Of a stretch of DNA of 64,000 bases, positions 26,343-35,345 are shown one piece after another (positions within the stretch are counted from its first letter, which is position 1; each line of letters starts with the position of its first letter). The DNA is taken from the NCBI RefSeq assembly GCF_014252095.1, contig NZ_CP059210.1, positions 224,392 through 288,391 of the forward strand, read 5' to 3'. The position numbers and the translations under genes were made by a program. Under the pieces are notes generated by a model. That model saw only the letters and a list, made by a program, of their open reading frames with translations. It was not told the origin of the DNA and made no database searches. This DNA is from Blattabacterium cuenoti. Lineage in GTDB: Bacteria; Bacteroidota; Bacteroidia; Flavobacteriales; Blattabacteriaceae.

Positions 26343-27584
26343 ATGAAAAACGTCAATTTTTTTATTATTGCTTTATTTGCTTTATTTTCATCTGGGTTTT
26401 CTCAACATTCTCAAAAAAAATGGTTTATTCGTATAGGAGCGAATGATATTAACTATTATTCCATAAATTCTCCTTTCAAAGATTTTTTTCAGAAAAAAAA
26501 TAATAGTATAAATCCTCCGTTTTCTAATATAGAATTAGGACATAATCTAACTAAAAAAATAGGGGGATATTTGAACGTTTCATTGGGGATGGTCGACAAT
26601 CATAGATGGAAAATAATAGATAATTTTTTTGTAAAATTAAATCCCGGAATAAAATTCTATTTTTTTCCTCATTACTGGCTGGACCCCTATTTAAAATTAG
26701 GAGCAGGTTATCATCAGTTTGACTATCGAGATAGAAAGTTAAGAATATCAGAATCAAAAATTTATAAATTGAATAAGAAAGATTTTTTTCTATTCGATGG
26801 TGGATTTGGAATGAATTTTTGGATCGTATCTAATTTTGGGGTCAACGTTCAAAGCAATTACAATCAAGTCATAGTTTCTTCTCATTCAAAAGATTATTTG
26901 AATTTTTGGGAACATTCTATAGGGGTCGTTTATCGTTTTGGAGGAGAAGATAACCCTGATCCGGATAAAGATAAAAAGGAATCTAAAAAAAGAGTGAAAA
27001 TCAAAGAACAAGAAAATTCTTATTTGCCTTCTATCATAGAAAAAAAAGAGGAAAAAAATATTGAGGAAAATTCTGAGAATAAAATTTGCTGCAAAGAAGA
27101 CGACTTAGACAACGATGGAATTTTAGATAGAGAGGATTTATGTCCTAACAAATTTGGGTTAAAAAAATTTAAAGGATGTCCGGATACAGATTCCGATAAT
27201 ATTCCAGACCATGAAGATGTATGTCCGAAAAAATATGGAAAAAAAGAAAACAAAGGATGTCCTAATGGTGTTTTTTTTCCTCCTATTTTATTTGATTTAG
27301 GAAAATTTACCTTATCTCCTAAATCATTAGAAATTATTGATGAAATATATGAAATTATGACAAAAAAACTTCCTCATTCAAAATTTTATATAAATGGGTA
27401 TACAGATTCTTATGGAAAACATTCTTACAATAAAATTTTATCCATAAAAAGAGCAAATTCTGTATTTGAAGCTTTAGTTTCTAAAGGGATCAATCCATCT
27501 AGGATGGAAATAAGAAAACTAGGAAAATCTGTTAAAAGAAATAAAGGAAGACTTGTAGAAATAACTATACGAAAATCTTCGTAA
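26343..27584 (+). CDS. OmpA-family outer-membrane protein with TSP3 repeats
   Basis: The 413-residue protein has a signal peptide (cleavage probably near FSSGFSQ), an N-terminal eight-strand-like barrel (about 25-200), a lysine- and glutamate-rich linker, two calcium-binding thrombospondin type 3-like repeats (DLDNDGILDREDLCP and DTDSDNIPDHEDVCP, about 258-300) and a C-terminal OmpA peptidoglycan-binding domain. In the last, YTDSYG and IKRANSVFEALVSKGI carry the Asp and Arg that hold diaminopimelate. It anchors the outer membrane to the wall. Free-living flavobacterial homologues usually have more TSP3 repeats. It ends at the only clear bidirectional terminator seen in the window. Confidence 0.92.
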   Translation: MKNVNFFIIALFALFSSGFSQHSQKKWFIRIGANDINYYSINSPFKDFFQKKNNSINPPFSNIELGHNLTKKIGGYLNVSLGMVDNHRWKIIDNFFVKLNPGIKFYFFPHYWLDPYLKLGAGYHQFDYRDRKLRISESKIYKLNKKDFFLFDGGFGMNFWIVSNFGVNVQSNYNQVIVSSHSKDYLNFWEHSIGVVYRFGGEDNPDPDKDKKESKKRVKIKEQENSYLPSIIEKKEEKNIEENSENKICCKEDDLDNDGILDREDLCPNKFGLKKFKGCPDTDSDNIPDHEDVCPKKYGKKENKGCPNGVFFPPILFDLGKFTLSPKSLEIIDEIYEIMTKKLPHSKFYINGYTDSYGKHSYNKILSIKRANSVFEALVSKGINPSRMEIRKLGKSVKRNKGRLVEITIRKSS

Positions 27585-27607
27585 AAAACCTCTTCAAGAG
27601 GTTTTTT
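27583..27607. terminator. Bidirectional hairpin terminator between ompA-like gene and tatC
   Basis: AAAAAACCTCT, loop TCA, AGAGGTTTTTT form an 11-bp stem with A-rich and T-rich flanks, so it works in both directions. It starts within the stop codon of the OmpA gene and ends within the stop codon of tatC. Confidence 0.85.
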
Positions 27608-28406
27608 ATTTCTTTTTAGAAACATAAAAAGAAATATAGATACTAAATTGATAAAGAATCATTAAAGGAATCAAAACCACTATGGTGCTAAAAATATCTC
27701 CAGGAGTAATTGCTGAAGCTAGAATTAATAAGATCAAAAAAGCATGTTTTCTATATTTTTTTAAAAAAGGATAGGAGATCAATTCTATTTTAGTAAGAAA
27801 GTATATAAAAATTGGAAACAAAAAAGTGATTCCCATAGATAATATAGAATGCATGATCAAAGATATGTAATCCGATAAATCAAATATATTTCTTGGAAAA
27901 GAACTAATCCTAAAAGTATAACCAAAATGAATTAAAAATGGACATAAAATGAAATAACCGAAAAGAATTCCTAATATAAATAAAAATGTCACCATCATAA
28001 TGATCCCTCTAGAATATTTTCTTTCTTCATCCGAAAGGGCGGGTTTGATGAATTTCCAAAATTCATAAAATATATAAGGAAAAGATAAGATAAATCCTCC
28101 AATCAAACAGGTCCATATATACATATTAAATTGTCCAAATATTTGTCTGTTTTGTATTTCCAAATTGTGAGAAAAAAAATAAAAGGAATGATGACTCCGG
28201 TGAAATATTTTTCCTAATTTATGGAAGAATCGATAAGTAATAAAATCCGTTTTTGCTGGACCAAAAAGAATATAATCAAATATAACATTCTTATTATTCA
28301 TTAAAATAATCGTCGCAATTATCATTGCACACACACTATGAATTAAATGTTTTCTTATCTCTTCAATATGTTCCCAAAACGGCATCTCCTTTTTTTCATT
28401 TTTCAT
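27606..28406 (-). CDS. tatC: Sec-independent protein translocase TatC
   Basis: TatC is the inner-membrane receptor that recognises twin-arginine signal peptides and exports folded proteins. The 266-residue protein has six predicted helices. The N-terminal KKEMPFWEHIEEIRKHLIHS matches the FxxHLxELRxR cytoplasmic signature, and FILSFPYIFYEFWKFIKPALSDEER is the highly conserved first cytoplasmic loop. The end LASAITPGDIFSTIVVLIPLMILYQFSI is also typical (ITPxD). tatA is not in this window. Likely Tat substrates in Bacteroidota include cofactor-containing respiratory proteins, but none can be named from this window. Confidence 0.95.
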   Translation of the reverse strand: MKNEKKEMPFWEHIEEIRKHLIHSVCAMIIATIILMNNKNVIFDYILFGPAKTDFITYRFFHKLGKIFHRSHHSFYFFSHNLEIQNRQIFGQFNMYIWTCLIGGFILSFPYIFYEFWKFIKPALSDEERKYSRGIIMMVTFLFILGILFGYFILCPFLIHFGYTFRISSFPRNIFDLSDYISLIMHSILSMGITFLFPIFIYFLTKIELISYPFLKKYRKHAFLILLILASAITPGDIFSTIVVLIPLMILYQFSIYISFYVSKKK

Positions 28407-28487
28407 ATCTAAGAATAAAAATTTTTAATTTTTGAAAAAAATTAGTAATATTTTTTTGCTATATAAAAAAACAAAAATCAATATACA

Positions 28488-29537
28488 ATGAAATGTGGAA
28501 TTATTGGTCTTCCAAATATAGGAAAATCAACTCTATTTAACCTTATTTCCAATTCTAAAGTTTTATCAGAAAACTTCCCTTTTTGTACTATAGAACCTAA
28601 TTATGGAATCACAAACGTTCCAGATAAAAGATTGTATGAATTAAAAACATTCATTAACCCTATGAAAATAGTTCCATCAAAAATCCAAATAGTGGATATT
28701 GCTGGATTAATTAAAGGTTCACATAAGGGTGAAGGATTAGGAAATAAATTCCTATCTCATATTCGTGAAACAAATGTTATTATTCATATGATACGTTGTT
28801 TCAGAGATATTAAAGTCCTTCACGTAGAAGGATCCATCAACCCTATTAGGGATAAAGAAATTATTGATATAGAATTACAGTTTAAAGATCTAGAGACCCT
28901 AGAAAATAAATTAAATAAAATTAATAAAAAACCAAAAAAAAATCATAAATGTTTGATAAAAACACTAAAAAAAATAATTGATCATCTAAAAAAAGGAAAA
29001 AATATAAGAAGGTGTCCACTAAAAGAAAATGAAAAAAAGTACATAGAAGATTTACATCTATTAACCATTAAACCTGTTCTTTATGTATGCAATATAGATG
29101 AAAAAGATTCCAATAATCCTCTCTATTTAAAAAATATAAAAAAAATAGTGGAAGAAGAAAAATCTCCTATGATAGTTTTATCGTTAAAAAACGAATCTAA
29201 GAATCAAAAAGAACAAAAAAGTATTTTTTTTAAATCAGAAATTAATAAGCTCATCTTAGATGCTTATAAATTATTAAACTTACAAAGTTTTTTTACAGTA
29301 GGAAAAGAAGAAATCCGTGCTTGGTCTATTCCTAATCATTGGACTGCTTATCAAGCTTCTTCTGTCATTCATACAGATTTTAAAAAAGGATTTATATGCG
29401 CAGAAGTGTTTCATTATAAAGACTTTATAAAATCCGGATCAGAAGAAGAAGCAAAAAAAGCTGGAAAAAGGCTTTTGGTAGGAAAAAATTATCTTGTTCA
29501 AGATGGAGATATTATCCATTTTAGATTCAATCGATAA
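28488..29537 (+). CDS. ychF: Ribosome-binding ATPase YchF
   Basis: YchF belongs to the Obg-related P-loop NTPases but binds ATP and associates with ribosomes. The P-loop is GLPNIGKSTLFN at the N-terminus. The switch region has FCTIEPNYGI and DIAGLIKGSHKGEGLGNKFL. The C-terminal TGS domain has FFTVGKEEIRAWSIPNHWTAYQ and ends with LVQDGDIIHFRFN. Length 349 is slightly below the usual 363, with a lysine-rich shortened helical region in the middle. The gene overlaps the convergent M42 peptidase by 11 bp. Confidence 0.94.
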   Translation: MKCGIIGLPNIGKSTLFNLISNSKVLSENFPFCTIEPNYGITNVPDKRLYELKTFINPMKIVPSKIQIVDIAGLIKGSHKGEGLGNKFLSHIRETNVIIHMIRCFRDIKVLHVEGSINPIRDKEIIDIELQFKDLETLENKLNKINKKPKKNHKCLIKTLKKIIDHLKKGKNIRRCPLKENEKKYIEDLHLLTIKPVLYVCNIDEKDSNNPLYLKNIKKIVEEEKSPMIVLSLKNESKNQKEQKSIFFKSEINKLILDAYKLLNLQSFFTVGKEEIRAWSIPNHWTAYQASSVIHTDFKKGFICAEVFHYKDFIKSGSEEEAKKAGKRLLVGKNYLVQDGDIIHFRFNR

Positions 29538-30624
29538 AAAATCTTTCTTTTGAAGAATTAATTCCTTTTAAAGTTTCAAAAATTAATTGAACAGCTTGTT
29601 CTACATCTTTTTTATGAACCATTTCTACTGTAGTATGCATATATTTAAGAGGAATAGATATCAAAGCAGACGATACTCCTTTATTAGAATAGGCAAAAGC
29701 ATCCGTATCTGTTCCGGTATATCTAGATGAAACTAAACGTTGAAAAGGAATTTTCCTATTTTTAGCAGTATGAAAAATAAATTCTCTAATATTTTTCTGT
29801 ATAGAAGGAGCATATCCCACAACAGGACCTAAACCACATCTAATATCTCCTTGTGTTTTTTTATCCATCATAGGGGTAGAAGTATCATGGGTTACATCAG
29901 TAACGATAGCCATATGAGGTTTTATAGCCTGAGAAATCATTTTAGCCCCTCTTAATCCTACTTCTTCCTGAACAGAATTCACCACATATAATCCAAATTT
30001 TAAATTTTGGCCACATTCTCTTATTTTTTTTACTACTTCTGCAATTATAAATCCTCCTATTTTATTATCTAACGATCTGCATACAAAATAGTTATGATTC
30101 ATAATTAAAAATTCATCAGGATAAGTGATGACACAACCTACATGAACCCCCATTCTCTCTACTTCTTTTCTATCAAAAGCTCCAATATCTACAAATATAT
30201 TATCCACATTAGGAGTTTTCTCCTCTGAAGATTTTCTTGTATGAATGGCAGGCCAACCAAAAACTCCATGTACTAACCCTTTTTCTGTATGGATCACCAC
30301 TCTTTTTGATGGAGCTATTTGAGGATCTGATCCTCCATTACGGGAAACATAGATAATTCCATCTTCTGTTATATGATTTACATACCAAGAAATTTCATCG
30401 GCATGAGCTTCAATAATTAATTTGTATGGAGAATTATTAGGATTTAATATTCCTACAACTGTCCCATATAAATCCGTTTCTATTTTTTCTACATAAGGAT
30501 TTATATAACTTTTCCATATTTCTTGTCCTTCAGTTTCGTCTCCTGTTGGAGAAAAACTATTTAAATATTTTCCAAGAAATTTTATAGAATCTTCGTTGAT
30601 TGAATAATGATTTTTATTTTTCAT
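29527..30624 (-). CDS. M42 family metallo-aminopeptidase
   Basis: This is a 365-residue dinuclear-zinc peptidase of the M42 (glutamyl/deblocking aminopeptidase) family, which trims short peptides in the cytoplasm. The metal ligands are visible in the expected order: EAHADEISWYV (His, Asp), RSLDNKIGG (bridging Asp), QEEVGLRGA (general base Glu and ligand Glu), VTDVTHDT (Asp) and KYMHTTVEMV (last His). It forms large oligomers in known members. It probably recycles amino acids from peptides. dapF follows 13 bp upstream in the same direction. Older annotations may name it endoglucanase or cellulase M, which I would not use. Confidence 0.92.
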   Translation of the reverse strand: MKNKNHYSINEDSIKFLGKYLNSFSPTGDETEGQEIWKSYINPYVEKIETDLYGTVVGILNPNNSPYKLIIEAHADEISWYVNHITEDGIIYVSRNGGSDPQIAPSKRVVIHTEKGLVHGVFGWPAIHTRKSSEEKTPNVDNIFVDIGAFDRKEVERMGVHVGCVITYPDEFLIMNHNYFVCRSLDNKIGGFIIAEVVKKIRECGQNLKFGLYVVNSVQEEVGLRGAKMISQAIKPHMAIVTDVTHDTSTPMMDKKTQGDIRCGLGPVVGYAPSIQKNIREFIFHTAKNRKIPFQRLVSSRYTGTDTDAFAYSNKGVSSALISIPLKYMHTTVEMVHKKDVEQAVQLIFETLKGINSSKERFFID

Positions 30625-30636
30625 GATTTTTTTCCA

Positions 30637-31419
30637 TTAAATATGGATCCATCCTTTAAATATAAACTGAACAGAACCAGTTAAATATATTTCTTTATAT
30701 AGATTATTTTTTTTTTCAAATGATACCCACAATTTTCCTCCTAAGGTGGAGATTGACACATTTTTTTCCTTATCGAGAGATATCTTTTCCGTTTCATATG
30801 CAGCAAGAACAGAAGCCGTAATTCCTGTTCCACAGGATAAAGTTTCATTTTCAACACCTCTTTCATAAGTGCGTACTTGAAGTGTATTCTTTCCAGATAT
30901 TTCTACAAAATTTACATTTACACCTCCTTTACTAATTTTTCTTCCCTGTTTGCAAACGTCTATTTCTTTTATGTTCTTTACGAAAAGAACATGATGTGGA
31001 GATCCAGTATTCAAAAAGACGTATTTTTGGGATATTTTTATCATATCTATTTCTAGATCAATAAGATTTAAAGAAATTAATCCATGATCCTGAATAATTC
31101 CACAATGATCTCCATCTATAGCTCTAAAATAGATTTTATTTTTTTTTGTAATTCCTAGTTTTTTTGAAAAGGCAATAGCACAACGTCCTCCATTTCCACA
31201 CATAGTACTTTCTTTTCCATCAGAATTATAATATTTCATGTAAAAATCACGAGAAGGATCATTTTTAATCAAAATAATCCCATCTGCTCCAATCCCAAAA
31301 TGTCTATCACATAATCTTGTAAAGAGAGAATGATCCTCTTCCGGGATTTTTTTTTTCCGATTATCTAGTATAATAAAATCATTTCCTGTCCCCTGGTACT
31401 TAAAAAAATCCATTTTCAT
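30637..31419 (-). CDS. dapF: Diaminopimelate epimerase
   Basis: DapF converts LL- to meso-diaminopimelate, used in peptidoglycan by MurE and as the lysine precursor. FFKYQGTGNDFIILDNR is the N-terminal signature. The first catalytic cysteine is in STMCGNGGRCAIAF and the second in ETLSCGTGITASVLA, with the preceding ERGVENET. I took the ATG at 31419 (MKMDFFKYQ). A further in-frame ATG at 31452 would add eleven residues rich in Phe and Tyr, which homologues lack; 31413 is also possible. The 261-residue product is complete. It diverges from htrA with about 95 bp between starts. Confidence 0.94.
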   Translation of the reverse strand: MKMDFFKYQGTGNDFIILDNRKKKIPEEDHSLFTRLCDRHFGIGADGIILIKNDPSRDFYMKYYNSDGKESTMCGNGGRCAIAFSKKLGITKKNKIYFRAIDGDHCGIIQDHGLISLNLIDLEIDMIKISQKYVFLNTGSPHHVLFVKNIKEIDVCKQGRKISKGGVNVNFVEISGKNTLQVRTYERGVENETLSCGTGITASVLAAYETEKISLDKEKNVSISTLGGKLWVSFEKKNNLYKEIYLTGSVQFIFKGWIHI

Positions 31420-31457
31420 ACATACAAAAAAAAAATAAGACGAATTTAGCATTATTT

Positions 31458-31492
31458 TTGGAATAAAATTTACTTTTTACTATATATATTTG
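31458..31492 (+). promoter_or_regulatory. Candidate Bacteroidota promoter for htrA
   Basis: TTG at 31458-31460 and TATATTTG at 31485-31492 resemble the -33 and -7 elements, with a 24-bp spacer that is 1 bp above the usual range. The -7 box lies 22 bp before the htrA start. Confidence 0.4.
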
Positions 31493-31514
31493 TATAAGAA
31501 TAGTTTAACTCAAA

Positions 31515-33020
31515 ATGAATAAAATAGTTATTTATATTATTGCCAGTAGTATTTTTAGTTCAGTAATAACTATTGCAGCATACAAGAAATATGCTCAAGA
31601 AGAAGCCTTTCCATTTCCGTTGTATGGAATAGAAAAAACAAAACCCCCCTCTTCTAATCCATCCTCATTAGTTAGTTCTTCTGGATTACCAGATTTTACC
31701 AGAGTTGTAGAAAAGACCATCCATGCGGTAGTCAATATCAAAAATTATTCTAAAAAATATAGCAAAAAATTACATTTTGATCCATTTGACTTTTTTTTCG
31801 GATTTCCTGATGATTTTGGAGAAAGAGGAAAATTTCCTCAAAAAAATGATATTCCAGGACTTCATGGATCTGGAGTTTTAGTATCTCCTGATGGATACAT
31901 TGTCACTAATAATCATGTCATAAAAGATGCAGATAAAATAGAAGTGACACTTAGTGATCAAAGAACTTATAGGGCAAAATTAATTGGAACAGATACAAGT
32001 ACGGATATAGCCTTATTAAAAATCAATGAAAAAAATTTACCTTTTATTTATTTTTCTGATTCTAATAAAGTACAAGTAGGAGAATGGGTTTTAGCAATCG
32101 GAAATCCTTTTGATTTGAACTCCACTGTGACCGCAGGTATCATAAGTGCTAAAAATAGAAGTTTAGGCATATTGAGAGGAGAAACTCAAGCAGCTATAGA
32201 ATCTTTTTTTCAAACAGATGCAGCTGTTAATCCGGGAAATAGTGGAGGGGCCTTAGTCAACACAAATGGAGAATTAATTGGAATTAATACGGCAATCTCT
32301 TCAAATTCAGGAAATTTTATAGGATATAGTTTTGCGGCTCCTTCTAATTTAGTGGCAAAAGTCATTCAGGACATCAAAAAATACGGTACCGTACAAAGAG
32401 CCTATTTAGGAGTTAGAGGAATGGATCTTTCTAAAGCTGAATATTTGAAAGCTTATAATAATGAAATGCATAAAAATATCAAACCACAACAGGGTTTTTT
32501 AATCGGGGAAGTTTTTGAAAAAAGTGGAGCTTATGATGCAGGTCTTAAAAAAGGAGACATTATTAAAAGTATAGACGGAAGACCCATTCAAAATGTGGCA
32601 GATTTGTCTGTTATTGTCGGAACAAAATATCCGGGAGAAAAAGTAAAAGTGAAGATTATACGAAACGGAAAAATGAAATCTTTTAATGTGACTTTAAAAG
32701 ATTCACAAGGAAGGACAAAAATTAGAAAAAAAGAGGAAATTACTCCATCAGAATTACTAGGTGCCACTTTTTCGACTCTTGGAAAAGAGTCGAAAAAAGA
32801 TTTTGGGATTGATTATGGAATTAGAATCCAAGAAATCCGAACAGGTAGATTGAGTGCTATAGGAATGGAAGAAGGAGACATTATTTTATCTATTAATGGA
32901 GAAAAAATGAGAAAACCTAATGATGTAGACCGTGTTTTAAAACAATACTCCGGAGATGTGACAATAAAATCTATTAAACAAAATGGTCAAGTATATATAG
33001 CAGGATTTGAAATGAATTAA
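31515..33020 (+). CDS. degP: Periplasmic serine protease DegP/HtrA
   Basis: This 501-residue envelope protease and chaperone has an N-terminal membrane segment (about 4-22), a trypsin-like domain with the triad H134 (TNNHVIKD), D164 (STDIALLK) and S243 (NPGNSGGALVN), and two PDZ domains (about 290-390 and 405-500). GLHGSGVLVSPDGYIVTNNHV and AIGNPFDLNSTVTAGIISA are hallmark segments. It degrades misfolded periplasmic and outer-membrane proteins, so it should act on the porin and OmpA proteins encoded nearby. All catalytic residues are intact. The stop codon lies 1 bp from the convergent permease gene. Confidence 0.94.
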   Translation: MNKIVIYIIASSIFSSVITIAAYKKYAQEEAFPFPLYGIEKTKPPSSNPSSLVSSSGLPDFTRVVEKTIHAVVNIKNYSKKYSKKLHFDPFDFFFGFPDDFGERGKFPQKNDIPGLHGSGVLVSPDGYIVTNNHVIKDADKIEVTLSDQRTYRAKLIGTDTSTDIALLKINEKNLPFIYFSDSNKVQVGEWVLAIGNPFDLNSTVTAGIISAKNRSLGILRGETQAAIESFFQTDAAVNPGNSGGALVNTNGELIGINTAISSNSGNFIGYSFAAPSNLVAKVIQDIKKYGTVQRAYLGVRGMDLSKAEYLKAYNNEMHKNIKPQQGFLIGEVFEKSGAYDAGLKKGDIIKSIDGRPIQNVADLSVIVGTKYPGEKVKVKIIRNGKMKSFNVTLKDSQGRTKIRKKEEITPSELLGATFSTLGKESKKDFGIDYGIRIQEIRTGRLSAIGMEEGDIILSINGEKMRKPNDVDRVLKQYSGDVTIKSIKQNGQVYIAGFEMN

Positions 33021-33021
33021 T

Positions 33022-34107
33022 TTAATTACGATTTCTATTCCAATAAAGAAAAAGTGTAATCATTCCGAAAATTCCATTTGGAAGCCAAACAGATAAATAA
33101 GAAGGAAGATAATCTTTTGTAGAGTATACTTTGGATATTTCTGTAAAAAAAATATATGTAAATGCCAATATTATTCCAATGATGAAATTATGGGCTGTCC
33201 CCCCCCTTTTTGATGAGATAGATAATCCTAAAAGAGTCAATATAAAATTAGAAAAAGGATAACTCGTTCTTTGATAATATTCATTTAAGTGCGTATTGAT
33301 GTTACTATTTCCTCTCTTTTTTTCTCTATCAATAAACTTTTTCAGTTCAGAAATGGTCATTGTTTCTGCTATATATTCTTCTGGTAAAAGTTCTTCCGGA
33401 GTCATAGAAAAATTTTGAATTTTATAAATTCCTTTGAAAAAAATATCCTTATTCTTATTTAGATAGGTTTCGCTATAATTAGATAGGATATATATACGAT
33501 GTTTTTTGTACCAAAATATGTTTTTAGCCTTCAGAAGATATATCAATTTATTTCCATGGAACTTTTGATATATACAATCTTTTCCTATATTCTTCTTTCT
33601 GGAAAAATTTCGAATAAATAAATATTCATTATTTGAAATTTGGGTACTTATGGTCTGATTGTTTTCGTATTGATTTTTGTATCTTGAACTTAATAGATAT
33701 TGGTAATGAAATTTGTTTTTCATTTTATTAGCTAGGGGTAAAAAAGAATAATTAATTATTAAGGCTCCCATTCCTATAATGGAAGCTGAAATTAAATAAG
33801 GGATCGTTATCCTTTTAAAACTAATCCCACTTGCTAGAATAGCATTTATTTCTGAATATTTATTTAATCTAGATGTAAAAAAAATAATTGATAAAAAAAC
33901 GGAAATCGGGGAAAATGTATAGGCTAACCATATGGACCAAAAAGGATAATAATATATTAAAGCATCTTTGATGGATCCTTGATTGTTTTCCAATCTATGC
34001 ATTCTTTGAGAAAGATCTATAATAACAGAGATGATCTGTAATAGAATAGTAATCAATATAAAGGTAAAAAGAATATTACGAATGATATAACGGTCTAGTA
34101 TTTTCAT
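33022..34107 (-). CDS. LptF/LptG (YjgP/YjgQ) family permease
   Basis: A 361-residue inner-membrane permease of the family that, with LptB and LptC, extracts lipopolysaccharide from the inner membrane. ILDRYIIRNILFTFILITILLQ is the typical start. Three N-terminal helices, a periplasmic beta-rich domain (about 125-265) and three C-terminal helices fit the fold. SEINAILASGISFKRI is the conserved coupling helix. YPFSNFILTLLGLSISSKRGG matches the C-terminal signature. Whether it is LptG or LptF cannot be decided. Its partners are not in the window, and whether this organism makes full lipid A is not shown here. tgt lies 1 bp upstream. Confidence 0.87.
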   Translation of the reverse strand: MKILDRYIIRNILFTFILITILLQIISVIIDLSQRMHRLENNQGSIKDALIYYYPFWSIWLAYTFSPISVFLSIIFFTSRLNKYSEINAILASGISFKRITIPYLISASIIGMGALIINYSFLPLANKMKNKFHYQYLLSSRYKNQYENNQTISTQISNNEYLFIRNFSRKKNIGKDCIYQKFHGNKLIYLLKAKNIFWYKKHRIYILSNYSETYLNKNKDIFFKGIYKIQNFSMTPEELLPEEYIAETMTISELKKFIDREKKRGNSNINTHLNEYYQRTSYPFSNFILTLLGLSISSKRGGTAHNFIIGIILAFTYIFFTEISKVYSTKDYLPSYLSVWLPNGIFGMITLFLYWNRNRN

Positions 34108-34108
34108 T

Positions 34109-35236
34109 TTATAAACGTTCTTTTAGTAAAGAAATTACTGATTTCTTCCAAGAAGAAAAGGTTTCTTGTAGAAGATTGGTTCTGGCTTTTTTCATGAGAT
34201 TGAAGTAAAAAGAAAGATTGTGTAAAGAAGCAATTTGTTTTGCTAAATTTTCTTTAGCAAAAAAAAGATGTCTTACATAAGATTTGCTATAGGATCTATC
34301 TACATAAGAATTTCCATATTCATCCAAACAGGAAAAATCTTTTTCCCACTTTTTATTTTTGATATTCATAACCCCTTTCCAGGTAAATAACATTCCATGA
34401 CGTCCATTTCGTGTAGGAAGTACGCAATCGAACATGTCAATCCCAAGCGCTATTCCTTCTAAAAGATCTATAGGATTTCCTACTCCCATTAAATATCTAG
34501 GTTTTTCTTTAGGCAAAATATCCGTGACTATATCAGTAATAGATTGTGTTTGTTCTTTAGTTTCTCCTAAACTTAATCCACCTATAGCATTTCCTTCAGC
34601 TTCCAATAAGGCAATCTTTTCTGCAGAACATCTTCTCAAATCTGGATAAATACTTCCTTGAACGATAGGAAAAAAACTTTGCTTATAATCATATTTTTCT
34701 GGATTTTCTTTTAAATAAGAATAACATCTTCTTAACCAAATATGTGTCTTTTCTAGAGAATATTCTGCTTCTTTATAACTACAGGGATAAGGAGGAAAAT
34801 CATCAAAAGCCATAATCATATCACCACCTATCAAACGTTGAATTTCCATAGATTTTTCAGGAGAGAAAAAATGGTAAGAACCATTTATCAGAGATTTAAA
34901 TAAGACTCCATTTTCTGTGATTTTATTAGATTTTCTCATAGAATAAACTTGAAAACCTCCACTATCTGTTAAGATAGACTCTTTCCAATTCATAAACGAG
35001 TGAAGTCCTCCTGCATGATGCAATACTTTTATTCCAGGACGGAAATACAAATGATAAGTATTTCCAAGGAGAATCTTCGATCCTATATCATATAGTTCAT
35101 GTGTTGGAATAGATTTTACACTTCCTTTTGAAGCTACTGGCATAAAAATAGGGGTTTCTATTTTTCCATGATCTGTTTCCAATACGCCTGCTCTCGCTTT
35201 AGAAAAACGATCAGTTTTTATTAAATTAAATTTCAT
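34109..35236 (-). CDS. tgt: tRNA-guanine transglycosylase
   Basis: Tgt exchanges G34 of tRNA-Asp, -Asn, -His and -Tyr for the queuosine precursor preQ1. The 375 residues include VLETDHGKIETPIFMPVAS, LTDSGGFQVYSMR (catalytic aspartate), GGLSLGETKEQT and FDCVLPTRNGRHG with the second aspartate. The usual zinc-binding CxCxxC triad is not visible. The corresponding stretch reads KDFSCLDEYGNSYVDRSYSK, with a single cysteine, then YVRHLFFAKE where the histidine ligand would be. The barrel is otherwise intact. I think this loss may be general in flavobacteria, but cannot confirm it. It is transcribed with the LptF/G-type gene. Confidence 0.93.
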   Translation of the reverse strand: MKFNLIKTDRFSKARAGVLETDHGKIETPIFMPVASKGSVKSIPTHELYDIGSKILLGNTYHLYFRPGIKVLHHAGGLHSFMNWKESILTDSGGFQVYSMRKSNKITENGVLFKSLINGSYHFFSPEKSMEIQRLIGGDMIMAFDDFPPYPCSYKEAEYSLEKTHIWLRRCYSYLKENPEKYDYKQSFFPIVQGSIYPDLRRCSAEKIALLEAEGNAIGGLSLGETKEQTQSITDIVTDILPKEKPRYLMGVGNPIDLLEGIALGIDMFDCVLPTRNGRHGMLFTWKGVMNIKNKKWEKDFSCLDEYGNSYVDRSYSKSYVRHLFFAKENLAKQIASLHNLSFYFNLMKKARTNLLQETFSSWKKSVISLLKERL

Positions 35237-35345
35237 TTTGAATAAAAAATTTTTTTTTTAAAAATTAAATATTTCTAAGAATTCTATGTGAAACATATGG
35301 GGATAAAGCATAATTTCGTTTTCTATGGGAAAAAAAATATAAAAA

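Noticed and set aside
35290-35335. TGGGG and TGGGA blocks before rsmH as MraZ-binding boxes
   Set aside because: They are not spaced as regular 10-bp repeats, and no mraZ is present in the cluster.
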